A program made the position numbers and the translations under genes. Below are positions 37,312 to 51,900 of a stretch of 64,000 nucleotides of DNA, piece by piece. The notes below the pieces were generated by a model. That model saw only the letters and a list, made by a program, of their open reading frames with translations, was not told the DNA's origin and did not search any database. How positions within the stretch are numbered: the stretch's first letter is position 1; every line of letters begins with the position of its first letter. Source of the DNA: Gordionus sp. m RMFG-2023 (taxonomy: Eukaryota > Nematomorpha > Gordioida > Chordodea > Parachordodidae); the NCBI RefSeq assembly GCF_954871325.1, contig NC_088778.1, positions 11,355,882 through 11,419,881 of the forward strand, given 5' to 3'.

Positions 37312-39996
37312 TTAAAAGATTTGAATTAATCTAGAGGCCATTTGACTAGAGCTATGTCCTTCTGGTAATATTTCAATTATCTTTCGCAACATAACTATTA
37401 TATCTTGCAATGTTGATGGATTAAAATCTTCAATATCTTCGTAAGTTGGATCAAGCTTTCAAAAAATAAATTTAAAATAATTATTATATTAATATGGTGT
37501 GATAAAATAAAAATAACTACATTCAGCATTAAGCTTTTATTTGAATTCATATTCCTCGTCTTAAAAGTATATATATTACACATTTTCTTTTTGTAATAAA
37601 CGTGGGGTTAACACTAAAAAGCGGAAATAATGTCAAAAATACTATCGGGCTCGAGAGACGTTTGCCTCTTGCCATGATTCTTTTAATAAATTAGTACAAT
37701 TTCTTAAATTTCAGTTTCGTTTTTTTAAATTCACAATCATAATTCTCTATTAAATATATAATAATAAAACAATACCGATTCAAGCCACATTTGAATTTGT
37801 AAACTAAATTTATTAGTCAAAGCGTTATAAGTAGCGTCATCGATATCTTCTAAATAATTTATTACGCGAATTCCTACTATGTTCATCATGTGACACGTAA
37901 TGAGTTGATCGTTTGCCGAAAATATTTTCAAAATCTTTATAATTAAAAAAAAAATTACATAAAAAATTTGATTTATAGTGGCGACACTTGAGAAAATGTT
38001 AGCATCACGCCCAAGTAATTTTGAGTATTCCTAAAATATATATTTCATAGTTGGAAAACGTTCGAATAAATAAAGAAGGATTTATTTTTTAGCATGTCTA
38101 ATAAGATCTAGCAATGTTACCAAATAAATATTTCGCTAATGAACTATGAAATAGGTAATAACCATTGGATTATTAAAGATTAATTAAGAGAATAATAACC
38201 AACTGGAGACACGCTGCACAGTGTACCGATTAATGGTCATCCTATTAAAGCAAATGAGATGGTCAGAATTAAAATATAGAAGCAAGTTTTTTAATTAGTT
38301 TTAAATAGTCTGGAAAAATGAATAATCAGTTTAGTGACATAATATTACAATTACTTTATAGCTTTATTGTGATTACTTTAGAGATCAACTTCATATAAAA
38401 AATAAAAACCATTTTAATAAATATATATTTAATACTTGATCTATTACAAAATCCTGGTTTTTAGCGTAAACATAGGACACCAAATAAAGGATCATTTTCT
38501 GGGAATTTATGAAGGGAGACCAATCTTGGCACCATACATTGTTAAAGACTAGGAGCCAGTGATGGAAAGACCATTCGAAATCTTTCAGGAATAATTCAAC
38601 CAATGATGTACTTCTAGTTAAGTAATCGTATTCCTCATTGTGAGTAGAGGAAGGTGGTTTTATTAGTGGTATCAAATGTTTTATGAACTGTCTTATGAAC
38701 TGCTTGCATAATAAGAGAGAAAAAATTGAAAAGTTAATATTTTAATCATAAAAATATATTTGTTATAATTATTCTAGCTAAATCTTTACCATGTAAAAGA
38801 TTTTTCGGAATTTAAGGCATAAATATAATCTTTTAAATTTAATAAAGATCTTTTCGGAGGGAGGGGGGTATTTTTTATCTTGATTCTGCTGTTATTTATA
38901 TAATATATTACTAGAACTAAGTAATTATTTTTTGCTAACTAAAAATAGTATATAAAATAATGCAGTTTTGAATGTATACTACTTTATTAATGTTAGATGC
39001 TAAATCATCGTTATCTTGAGTCAAAGGCAGATCATCTGTATATATTGTTTTCTTCCCGTCAGAAAAATCGATCTTTTTCATGTTTAAAAGTTGATACATC
39101 TTAAAATAATTTAGTTTCAAATAAAAATTATAAACAAAATAATGTCATAATTTAAAATAATTTATTCACGGAAAATTTTTTTTCGTATTAATCGACATTC
39201 GAGAAAAATTTTTGTGATAATGACATGTAAAGAACTCCATAAAGAAAGAAAGAAAGAATAACGGATGATTCTGAAATATGGTGACTAATTTTAAATTATC
39301 TTGAACATATATATATTCCCAATTAATTTTAATTATTTATCTTCAAATAAATTAGAACCCGGGAAAATAAATAATTTGCCTATTAACTTTGGATTGAATC
39401 AAAATCCTTTTTTAATTAGGGCAGGGCTAGAAAATCAGACCCCTGGATACTATAAATATAAAACACGCATTACTTTAGAAGGAAATAAATATTTTGGTTG
39501 AATAAGCTCCATATCAAAATAAGACAAGGCTTGTATAACGAAACTTAGATTCCTGTAAAACTTGATTCGTACAGAATCGATATCCATTTCGATTTTAAGA
39601 CCAATGGCAGTTAATATTGATACCGTTTCTACTTGTTTATCATTAATTTCTATATGGTCTTCACATGACTGTCAGTCAATGAATAAATATTTTTTTCAAA
39701 AATAATATAATGAGTAATTCATAAACATCATTTTTTAAATATAAATGATTAAAAAAAATGACAGAAAATTTTGAGTATAAATAAATTTATCAAAATAAAT
39801 AATGAAAATGACACAACTTGGCATATGGTATGTAACATTATTCCTATTATTCCAAAGATAGTAGACGATTCTTTCCTATTAAACCCGACAGAATTAAGAC
39901 AAAATTTGTCGTCTAATATATTAACATTGTCAAGAGATGTGATAAATGTAAAATGTAATCGAGACAAATGAGATTTCCATAATTCTGTTAATATAT
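37312..39996 (-). CDS. RAB3GAP2: RAB3GAP2 exon block 3 (C-terminal region to stop)
   Basis: 39996-39818 carries 'LWKSHLSRLHFTFITSLDNV', matching human '[20 protein letters not shown]'; an alternative start at 39984 uses the next AG in the same phase. 39668-39474 ('QVETVSILTAIGLKIEMDID' to 'IQPKYLFPSK') matches '[20 protein letters not shown]'. 39099-38983 has 'FSDGKKTIYTDDLPL'. 38702-38436 runs 'QFIRQFIKHLIPL' to 'NQDFVIDQ'. 37934-37776 has 'ILKIFSANDQLITCHMMNIV' to 'IQMWLES'. 37455-37312 runs 'LDPTYEDIED' to 'ASRLIQIF' and the stop. From 39668 on, every exon is a whole number of codons and all joins are phase 0. Confidence 0.93.
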
Positions 39997-42900
39997 CTGT
40001 TTTAATATTTTTTTTTAAAATATTTTTCAACATTATTTATATTCAGTTTTTGGCGTGTGGTTGATAGGTGTGTATTCTGATTATAAAATATGGTCATTAG
40101 TCGTAAAATCAATAAACCACATCAGTTCCTTTGATTGGTTTAATTTTTGCCACTAAATTGATATCTATTTTTATTATTTACAGTAAATGTCGAACTCGCT
40201 TGATTCCAAAACTAAGTTTTAGAAATTTATCTGTACAAAACCATGACCCAGCTATATTAACCTAAAAAAATATTCTTGAATTATGCATGTAATTCATAAA
40301 AATACATTTGAAAAGGGCGATCTGATAAAGACAACTTTAAAAAAATGTTCATTCAATGTTTGTCTAAGTTTGCGTAAATTGGTAAGAAGAGAAAAAGAAG
40401 GGAGGGTGGGAAGAAATCTCTCAAGCGAAATATTGGATATTTTGAGCATTTATCAATTATTTATATTTTTGTATTTATTACCTAATTTATATTTTATTGT
40501 AGTTGATTACCTAACCTAAAAACCCATTTATAACATAAAAATTTAGCAATTAGTTATAACTTATATACAAAATATAAAAAAATGAGCAATCTTGTTAATC
40601 GATCCCGATCAAAATCTTTTTTAAAAAAGGGGATTGAAATCCAGGATCGACCTTTTTTTAAAAAAAGGATCGCTATCACGATCCTTTTCTTATTTTATAA
40701 ATTTCTGAAGAAAATTTATGCTCTATGCAAAATTAACTAATATAAAAATAAATTTAATATAGTGTAAATATATTTATTTATAATCAAAATTAGCCTTTAA
40801 GTAATAAGAAAAATTCGAAATCATTATCATTCAAATATCTATGTTTTTCATTAAGAACATACTTAGCCTTCCACAGGTGCGCTTGATTGTAAAGGTGTTA
40901 TATATTTTTTTTATATCAGTATAAATATTAATTGAATCATCATTTGAATAAAAGTAAAATTATTAAAAGAAAGCGCATTTTGCGAAGAAAGAAAGTATCT
41001 GTTTTATCTATACAATCATTTGAATAAGCATCTGCATGTGGTTAATCCTGCAGATTTTCCAAATGGATACTTGACTTTTTACCAACAGATTTTGCGGCAG
41101 ATTGATATACGGCCAATTAAGCTTAAATTTTGGGTGAATTATTGAAATATGCTATTGTCCTTACACAGTGAGAGAAATCTCTATCTTAAGAAATTAACAT
41201 TATACGGTACGGAGCCAGGGGAAAAGGTTCTTATTTATACCTATCACTTCAATAACTGTATGTGCATTTTCTTCTATATCTATAATAGACATTAAATACC
41301 TAAAATATTTTATTTTTAATTCAATAAATAAAACGTGTAGGTTGTAATTTCGTAAATGTATTTACAATAAAATTTATGAAAAAATATAAACTTTTTAAGT
41401 AAAAAATAAATTTTAAAAGGATTGAAGGATCTAATATTTAAGAAAATAATCTTGATCACGATCCTCAATTTAATAGAAAATTATAAATCTGGTAAAATGC
41501 GTTTTATTTGAAAACAAAAAATAATAATTAATACAAAATCAAAAAGCGAATTTATTTAAATCATAATCTTGATTTTTATCAAAATAAATCATCAATTAAA
41601 TCGATTTGGCTTAATCATGCCTAGGCCTACCCCAATTTATATTTATCATCTGCTATAATCATTTTAAGTAAACCCCTTTGAACGCTTTTTAAACTTTTAA
41701 CACTGCATAGATGCAATATTAGCTTATAATTAAATTGCCTATTCGGATTGCCTTTTATCTAACTTATAGGATTTGACGAAATTAATGTTTTTTTAAAATT
41801 TACACACTTTTCTATATACTTTATTGAATAAAGCTTACTTTTTTAATCAACCGGGTTCAATATTATATGTAGGTTGCGTCCAAAACTTTAAAAAAAAATA
41901 TTTACAAATTTTATGTGAGATATTGTAAGCTTTCAGATAATCTTTGAAAAAAATGTTTTGGACATGTTTTTATTTTTCGATAGAAAACGTTTTAAACATT
42001 TATTTTTATAAAAATTAGCTCTTTTTTAAAAAAAATAGAACATAGCCTTTAATAAAAATGATTTTCAATTTGGTAACAAAAATTGGCCAATCAGAGAAGC
42101 ATGGTCTAGTATAGTTTAACCATATTACACTTTCATATATAAAAAATGAGATTAAATTTACTTATGCACAGAATTGGATATTCAACTATGGACATGTGGC
42201 ATACCAAACATCTTATTAAATAAGAAAGTTTAGTATCGTGCTTCTCATCAAAATCGAAGGACAGGTTTAGTGGAATGGGCAAGTTTTCCGATTCTCCGTC
42301 ATTTAACCACATCAAAAAATAATTTCTGCCAATATAATATAACATAATTTCCCTTATTATACAAGCTAGGAATTCGTTGTCTTTATGGCTGTAGAATGGT
42401 AACGTCGATTTACAAGCATAAACCAATAGATTGGAATAGACAAGAACTGGATCCGGACGTTTAACTTTTTTGACAGACAAAGTTTTGAGCGGCAAAAATA
42501 AACGGTTCGCTGAGCCAAAATCAAAGGGTAACCCTAAAGATAGGTTAACGAGTTTTGAGGGGTGTATATGATAAATTGCTAGCCATCGCGACAGTTTGGT
42601 CACAACAAACGCTAAAGAGTTTCTGCAACTTTCTAAAAAAATTAAAACTAAATTCAAGGATAGATTTTAATTTTACAAATATAAATTATTTTCAATGGAC
42701 CAGAAATTTAAAACGTTAAAAAAACTAAAAAGTAATGTATAAATTATAAGATATCTGGAATAACCCACAATAAAAGCTAAAAAGTGATTGGCAAGCAAAT
42801 ATTTTTTTTAAAAAAACAATATTTTTCTTTACCTAAATTTTTTATAGTTAATTTGGAATCGATTTCTTCGATTTTGTTACTTTGATCGTCGCCTTTGTTG

Positions 42901-45900
42901 TTGGTGAAGATATAGATTTGTAGGTATTGTAAATATATTAACAATAAATATTTTTCTACTAAACGTTTGACCTAAAAAAATTCATTATAATATTTAATTA
43001 TTATAATTGTATTGTATAGTTGTTAAATGGCTCCCAATATATTAGCCAAAAAATATTACGCTAGTCTGGACATTTTGGCAGAAAGGTATTGAACATCTAT
43101 TAACGAAATCTCAAGGCTTGAGTAATATTATTTTGGCTAAAATCTTAATTTAAAATCGACTGAATAGAGCCGTTTAACAATAACAACATAAATAATATAT
43201 TATAAATAATATCATCAATGACGTGTTTTAGAGAAGAGCAAATGCATATCTAAATGTTATTTTTAAAGTTATGGACAAGAGCTAGTATCTTACTGCTATC
43301 GTAATCATATATGCAAAAATATATTTATAAGAGCGAAAATGTAATTAAAAAATAAATTGCTTTTTTATAAACTTCGTTGACATTAATCTTAGAATTGTAT
43401 TTGTCAAAATCCTCGATTAACAAAATAGCAAATATGAATCCGTTCATCAAGAGAGAGGTTTTTCGCAATTGACTGAATAAATATTTATATTCGATTTCAG
43501 TTATTTCTAAAATAAAATAAAAATATTATAATAAAATTTCTGATATTCTTTTCATTTAATAAAATAATATAGTAAAAGTGCATCTTGTCTTATAGAAAAA
43601 AATTTGAATTTCGCGGAAGAAGCCTTTAAATTTATTCTGAGCAGAAACAATATAGTGAAAATAGTATAAATGCGCTGAAGAACTCGGACATAAAATAATC
43701 TTTGGATACTATTCAGTACCCTCTTAATTGAAGGGGGAGTATGATGCAATAACTTTATTGGAATCGTATGGGGGTGGGGTCTTATGCTTATGATTCTATA
43801 GTATCATTACCATCTTTTATTTATGAAAATAATAAAATTTAATGAATTAAAAGGTTATTATATTCCCCCCTGTTATATTATTTTCAATTTCCCTTATTAA
43901 TAGTTATGATAATGTGATGCCGACAAGCAAATTCATGTCAGATAAGCGAATATCTGAGCAAAATTCTTCGCAGATAAATAGATTAAAACAAATCGTCGGC
44001 TGAGTAATAGTGCTCTATATGTAACTTTGGAAAATGAGCTTTTTGATAAATCAATTCTTCAGTACCATAATATTCCCACCATATCAACAATAAAAATATT
44101 AAATATAATTTTTTATTTGATTCTCCTAAAAAAATTTAAAAAATTAATATAGAACACTATAAAACTCAGCCGATCATATATTAAATACATGTATGAAGCT
44201 ATAGCTGTTAAAAACCGAGAAGAGTCATAGGCTAAGGTTAGATCTGCAATATGTCCCGCTCAGTAATCTATTGCTTAAAAAAATTTCAAGGGGTTACATT
44301 TTTTTTAAAAATATTATCAAAAAATATGAGATATATAAAATTGGATCTTTTATTACTAATATGATAAATTCTTTATTTATATTTTTAAATATAGTCTTAA
44401 TACCACCTATATCTATACAAATTAAAATATATATTAATATTAATTGTAAAAAAATCCATAAATCTTTCATATCTGTTCCTTTGGTATGTATTCTTTTTGA
44501 AAAGATTTCATTAGCCCCGCTATATGATTCCTTTCCATATTTTGGTCTATGGATCTGGAATCCACTTCGGTATCGAAGGTTCATTAATACTTATGTTATG
44601 AATGTTAAATTTCTCAAATTATTAACTCCTTAATTTGCACGATTATCTACCATGAACGAATTCATACGATAAAAGCTTCTTTCATACTCGGTAGTACAGC
44701 ATGATAAATTATCAACACAGAATAAATTTTTCATTAGGAATATCTTCATCAATATATTATCAAAGACCAGCAATCGTTTCATATTCGTTTTATTTGAATC
44801 TTTAGCAGATTGTTTTTTATTTGCTTCTCAACAAATCGCGCATTTAATTCTTAGGAAACTTTCTAATTAGATTTTTTCAATGATATATTTTCAAATAAAA
44901 GCTTAATTTCTGAATCGAGAGACACCTCTAAATATTAACCTACAAGATATTAAAGTATTACCTGTCAAGTTCATGATTCAATTTTTCTTAAATATCAGTT
45001 TATCAATAAAAAAATGGTTCATTCATTGGCAAAAGAACATAGAAGAACCTGGAAAAAAAATATTCCAAATTATTATTAATTTCAAAGTAGATTGATGAAT
45101 CCTAACAACCAACAACCTACCTATTTAAAAATTTCAAATTACTATTTAAAAATTTTAAAGATTTTGTTAAAACTGGATTATTTCCTGCCAGTTTATTAAA
45201 TAGGCTCAATCCTAACAGACAAAAAAAACTAACTAAACCTTGAGGCAAAATCTTTTACGTTTAAATCTCAATTGAGGCTAAGATGATAGTTTTCGCTTAA
45301 AAATTCGTTTTAGCCTTTTTAGAATCGGCTCTAAAACCCACTAAAAATGGAGTGATCGATCACCACTTGATGGTATTGAATCTCATTCTATATTTTAAAT
45401 AAATCAGAAAAACTTGTAAAAATTCCGAGGGTTATAAAAAAATTTGATGTTAAAAATTGGGTGAATATTAAATAAAAAATAATATGGAATTTAAATTTAA
45501 CACTTTTGAAAAAATATGAATAATTTTTAAACAAGGGGCTCAGTTTCTCTTCAAAATTTGGAAAGGGGGCTAAAAATAGCAAATGGCTTAGCCTCCGTAG
45601 TCAACTCGCAATACACCACTAGTCCTCTTTAGGTTTCACCGGGAATATTTGTACCACGGGAAATAAACGTGACTTAATTTCTAAACAATATCTTGCCAAA
45701 TGATTAAAATCCTTAACCCTGCAAAAAAAATTATAAATTATAAAATGTTTTAAATTTTATTTTTATACATTATAAAAAATAAGAAAGTTGCAAATATCGT
45801 TTATATTTAAACTAATTTCTGTTATTTCGTTTTGCACTATTTTATAAAAGCAAAAGAATTAACATTGATTATGAAGCTTCAAAACATATTGAAAATATTC

Positions 45901-48900
45901 TAATCAAATTTTTGACCAAAGTTAAACATAGTCATATGAATATTGTGGCTTATTGTTGTATTGTGCAGATAATGCCAAGTGTTAATTTTGGTAAAAATCA
46001 AGGTATAATAACGAAATTTCATCAAATTAATTTGACAGCTGTATAATGCAGGTTAAAAAAGGGGGCAAAATATTTCATTGTGTTAAATATAGAATCATAA
46101 AACTATAAAGTGCCACAAATAAATTCAACAGATTAATAATTAAAGTAAAGGAGCTTTAAAAATTAGATATTATGACATTGAATGGACAGACATTGTAAAG
46201 AGCGTACCCTTATTTATTTACTTTTGTTAAACCCAGAGTTTGAAAGAGCTCCGTTTCTGAATATTTTTATAAAAAAAGGGTTCGGATTTTAAACTCTGTA
46301 AAACATCCACAAAACATTCATTAAGGATGATTTAGAAGAGCATATCTTGGCTTGATCTTAATTCTATATGGCCGTTTAAATTATATGAATAAAAAAAAGC
46401 TTGAATCAATGATAATTTGCTTATTATCAGTAACGGATAGATATAGTGAACATAATAAAGCCTCAATATGAATATATAAATTTATGGTAAATAGTAAAAA
46501 TGAAAAATAAGTGGTCTGATCTGACATTGTTAAAATTAAAGCATATGTATAAAAAAAATAGCAGAATATTTTCTCCAAACTATTATATATAATATATATT
46601 GAATAATTGTACAACTTTGATGACAATAGGTATGCATTATCTAAACTATTATAAAAAAGGAATATGTTTAATTAGAATAAATATAAATGACTCAAGTCAA
46701 AAATAACGATTTCATTTCATATAAAAAATAGATAATTTTTTGAATTAAAATATGACCTGTGCGCCGACAGCCTTATCGGCGGCGGCGTTTGTTTTTTAAC
46801 GATCGGCTATCGGTGATAAATCTTAGACGCCACCACAAAAATCGGCGGGGGCGTCAAATATTTTTCTAACTTAAATTTTTTTAAATTAAAATTAATTGGA
46901 AGCACTTTTAAAATAAAATTATGCTTTATTATGTTTATAACTATAATTTAATGATTTTATTAAGTTATAATTATCATGTATAAATATTTTTTATTTAAAT
47001 TTATAAGACATAATGATGATCCTTTGAAGTTCAGAGTGAACCCAGCTATGAAAAATACACGCTCGTTGGGTGTGCAAGTAGCTGGAACACATAGGACCTT
47101 TCTATCCAATATTGAAAGTTTAGAAAAATCTAATGCTTTGTTCATTTAAAAATCTAAGACATCCTTTTCTTGTTGTTCCAGATTATGAATTGATGAATGT
47201 TTGTTAGCTAATGTCTTAAGATAATCGAAATCTGAAGCAACTTCTGTGGTTTCACATTTGGTTAATTCGTCCGTGTAAGGTAACAGAGAGGTAGCGTGTT
47301 GACATAAATATTACACCAGAGTAATATTTCTTTCCCTTTAAATATTCATTTACTGTGTTTATAGATTGAAAGAGAGAATCCAAAAGTGCTCCTAATACCT
47401 AATTAAAGAAATAAAACAAAGAGAAATAATATTAAAAAAACAAATTTTTGTATTTTATAATACTACCTGAAGATCGGTTAATGGAAATCTATGATCAAAT
47501 TTAGTAAGTAAATTTGTTTAAGGGATTCTATGGGCGGACTCATATTCTTATACAATTGATTTATAATTTCAGTATGAAATAATAATGAAAATTTATATTA
47601 CAAGTCCTAATGTTAGTTAAATAATTTGAGATCCGGTTTCTCCATTCTATTTAATAGAATATTTATAGAATTTTTCTTATTGCCACAGTATTATTAAAAT
47701 ACTATAGTGTAGGCACATTAAATTTCAAGATTTTATATTTTTTCTCATATGATTTTTGATTTGCACTATCATTATCAAACCCAAAACTATCTAAAATATC
47801 ATTATCACCTAAATCTAAAATATCTTATATAAAATGATATAGATTCAAAACATTTCCTATTTCTCCAATATAACTTATAACTTTATACAGAACATAGACT
47901 ATAATAACCTTTTTAAAACTTATCTTAAATAAATCTTTTGAGGAATAATGAAGAGATACGATCAATTAAAATAATAAAATTTTTAATATTATTTTAATAC
48001 CTTTCTGTAAATTATTAGCCTAATAATAACATATCATCTTGTTATAAATCAAATGTTTTTATAGCAAATAATATTTATTGATTTAAAAAATAAAATCACA
48101 TTTATTAATAATTTAAAATATATTTAATATTATTTTTTAATTATAATTCATAAATAATATAAAAAATAAATATTATTTTTAATAATAAAAATATGTACCA
48201 CGCCGCATGCCGTCAAATTTTTACATCGACGGCGGCGTGAGCGTCGACATTTTTTTGGCGGGACATATTTGATCGGCGCTCAGGTCTAAATATTCCCAAA
48301 CCTTAAACTAAAAAAATATGAATATTTCATTCATGATGCCTGAACTTATTTTTAAATTAAAGAATAATATTTTAAATGATTATAAAGTTTATTTATTTTT
48401 ATGATGGAATTGCAATCATTTCCTCAGTTATTTTAATGGACAAAAGAATAAATTATCAATGTTGATGATATATTGTATGATAGTGATAATGCTTTTATGT
48501 ATTTTTTATAGATGCTCAAGCTGTACAAAATATTTAACATTTGGCTATTTAGGGTGGGGGGGGGCATTTGCATGATAGGGTACCCCCTTCTCCTTTTCTA
48601 TCAGGGTCTCTGCACAATTGTCTGATGGGGGATAGGGAACATTCATACTATTTATCACCAACTACCTAATGGTAAGCGCGTACGTAGGAAATTGCTGTGG
48701 GGGGGGGAATAATTAAATAATATTTTTAAGATAAAATTATTGTTATTTAAAAATATTAAGCTTAAATTTATTAGGACTAATAACTATTTCTAATATACAA
48801 TTTTAAATTAATGTGAATTATAAAATATTAAATATATAAACCAAGTATAAAAAATTTAATGGAAATATAAATTAATACACAAGTTTCTTGGGAATAATTG

Positions 48901-51900
48901 TATTTTATATGTAATAACTTATAAAGTATTCATGAAAAATAATATATAATACATTAAAAAATAAATGTGCACAAATAATATTATTAAGAAGCCTATTATA
49001 TTTATAATGTATAATCCAATCTTCGTTGGGATTAAGCTAATTTTTCAATTTTCTCATCAATTGGCGTCAAATGCCTATGAATATTCAAAAAGGCCAAACC
49101 ATTCAATCTACTTTCAAAAGTTGTACTTTTTAGGTATGTTTTTATTCTTCTTAAAGAAGAAAATGTTCTCTCATCAGTTGCGTACTAATGGGAAGAGTTG
49201 CTAATATATATAATAATTTTAATACATTGGGAAAATAATCCAAAAGATATTGAAATGATGCAAAGCATCCATAGCATTTTTGGGACTATATCAACCATAG
49301 TTAATCTTTTATACAATAGTTGGCAATCAGCTAATAAGACTCTTTCAGGCCATTGTGATATTTCAGAAAGAGCATTAATGATCGGCTCTTCTAACTCCAT
49401 AAAAGCTGTTATTGTTTGATGGCGAAGACTCCATATCGTTGGACAAGCTTTTTGCAATTTCTTTCTACTTGTTGGACAAGAATCAGAAATAATTCTGTTT
49501 AAAATATTTTGTCGTTTGGCGTATTCCATTAATGCAGAATCCCCTAAAGCTTTAAATTTTACAAGACCACGAAAATTACCTTTAATATCATTATTATTCA
49601 AACTTCCTGGATCCAATTGGCCACGTAATGCTAGGCCCTGCAATCCACAATATAGAATGGCCTCTACAGTTAGTTTGATCTTACATTTATTCTCTTTTGC
49701 TATTTTAATTCTATTTTTGTCAATATGCGATGAAATGGGAATCATATCCCCACTTTGAATTAATTTCAAGAAATCATCAGTTCACAGCTTTCGTGATAAT
49801 TTGTTTTTTGATGATTGTCAAAGATTTCTCCAGCATCTTTGTATTTGTTGAATGGAGTCTTAACAAGTCAGTTAAGCCTAACTAAATTCTTCTATCACAT
49901 ATCTTGGGCCAAACAAGATACATATCTTGCAATAAGCTCCAATGTCTCGGATAAGTATGTTAGCTATAACCATCTAGTAAAATATCTGTTTTGAAATTTT
50001 ACCTTTCGACTCATAAAGTTTGTGTATATTGAAAATTAAGGGATGGAATATAAATCTATTATTAAATAAAATATTTATCATAGGTATCTAATATCTTTTT
50101 TAGAAGGATATGCCTTTCTTCTAAACTAATTATAAAATGTTATAAAATCATTTGTACTTTTTTGCTTTTTTGTAAGATGACTAGGATTTTCATCATCATC
50201 AATATGTTTAAAAAAATTCTTATGTCCATAATTATTATTTGACTAGAAATTTGAAAATGATAAATAAATATTACCCGAAATTTGAAAACAATAGATAAAT
50301 ATTATGCCAAGGAAAATTTGAAATCGAAATGTGATTAATTAAATATATATTCAAAAAGAAAGAGATAGGAATAAATATTATAAAATATAAATTTATATAA
50401 ACAATAATATTTTTGAAAAATATATCCGGCATCTAAATTTTTTTGGCTTTTAGGGGGGGGGGTATGCCCCCAGCCCCTCCCCCTCTGCGTACGCATTAGT
50501 TTCATACACTCATAAATGAATATACCTTGAAGTGAAAAGTAATTTTTAATCCATGATGATAACACATCCATTGAGTCCATAGGTTGATTAACACAATAAA
50601 TCCAATACAATATTACGACTCTCTGTTATCAAAAAAATCAAATATCATCTTAATTTTAGGAATTATATATTTTTTAAAATGAAGTCAAATACACTTTTAA
50701 TCCCTCATTGGTATCACGGGATTTATAAAACCCCAATTATTTTGTATAAATAATCATTTTAATGCCTTTTATTCACTAGTTTATTTGGCAAAATTTTGAA
50801 AAAACACTACCTTCTGAGATCTATACTCTTTGGGTTTCTGCAACCCCACGATACAAAATAATAAAACATTTTTGTAAAATAAAAAAATTGACTTGATTTG
50901 ATAAAATGCATAATAAATAATCTTGCGATAATAAAATTTTTAAAAAAGGTTGTAACAACTTTAAAAAAAAAATTTTCAGCAAAATTTTTGATTTCATGAT
51001 TTTTAAACCATTAATCCATATACTAGCATATTTATTATAAATAACTTTCTGTCACCAAGGTGGTGTTGATCTTGTGAATCGACGCATCAATAATTCTAAT
51101 GTTAATGATTATAATGTACTGTTCTTTGAAATATATCAGATCCAATATCCTAGTCTACGAGCCGTAACCATGGATTGATGCATTTGTCCCTCCCCCTTCC
51201 GTGAAAATCCCTTTTGCTGATTTCGCGTTTTCGACTTTTTTATACACTTATAGTTAATGCTAATATGCATAAATAATGCTTAATATTACATAATTATTGT
51301 TAATAAATACCTAAATTAGTGATTTACTTATTATTTATATTTTGCTATGATACATTACATATTTTTGTTTGCCATCTAATTCATATTATACTTATTCGTC
51401 AAAAAATGAAAGTAATAAAAAATATGCAAAAATCCCAGTTGAATCAGATCGATGCGCATATGCTACATAATTTGGCTCAAATTTTCTACCGACCTTGTCA
51501 GCCTAATAAGCAAAATAATAAATAAAGTTATGTTTACATTTAAACCTAGAGCAATTGATAATATAATCCTTTTCCAAATAATTGATAAAATCAGCAACAT
51601 AGACACAGCACATGATTGTGCATACTTAATACTTTTGAACTTTCACTTTCACAATGTAATCAACGTTTATAATATTATCCTAAATTTTTAAACATCTTTT
51701 ATACTGTGATCAAAATGAAAACCACAAATGGCTTTTTATAAAACTAAAGTTATTGCAAAAATTGTAATCTTATACGAATGCGTAGATTTACCCATATTTA
51801 TACAATTTATTCAGATTGTGTTAATTAAATTTTAATTGTTTTATATTTATTTTTAAAAAACTCCCATATTTGTGGAATGATTTGTGAGTGATTTAAAAAC

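Noticed and set aside
39301-39501. 66-codon plus-strand frame
   Set aside because: Partly antisense to the RAB3GAP2 exon 39474-39668, which has correct splice sites, phase and homology; the plus frame has none.
39771-39971. 66-codon plus-strand frame
   Set aside because: Antisense to the RAB3GAP2 exon 39818-39996.
43552-43749. Minus-strand frame just upstream of the 43506 exon, with weak resemblance to a RAB3GAP2 helix
   Set aside because: No GT donor between it and the next acceptor, and the human segment it resembled is already matched by exon 42632-42162.
44271-44633. 120-codon plus-strand frame, the longest in this intron
   Set aside because: Hydrophobic, AT-rich, overlapped by a 96-codon opposite frame; no motif, splice signal or start context. 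Could be a decayed transposon piece, but I cannot name it.
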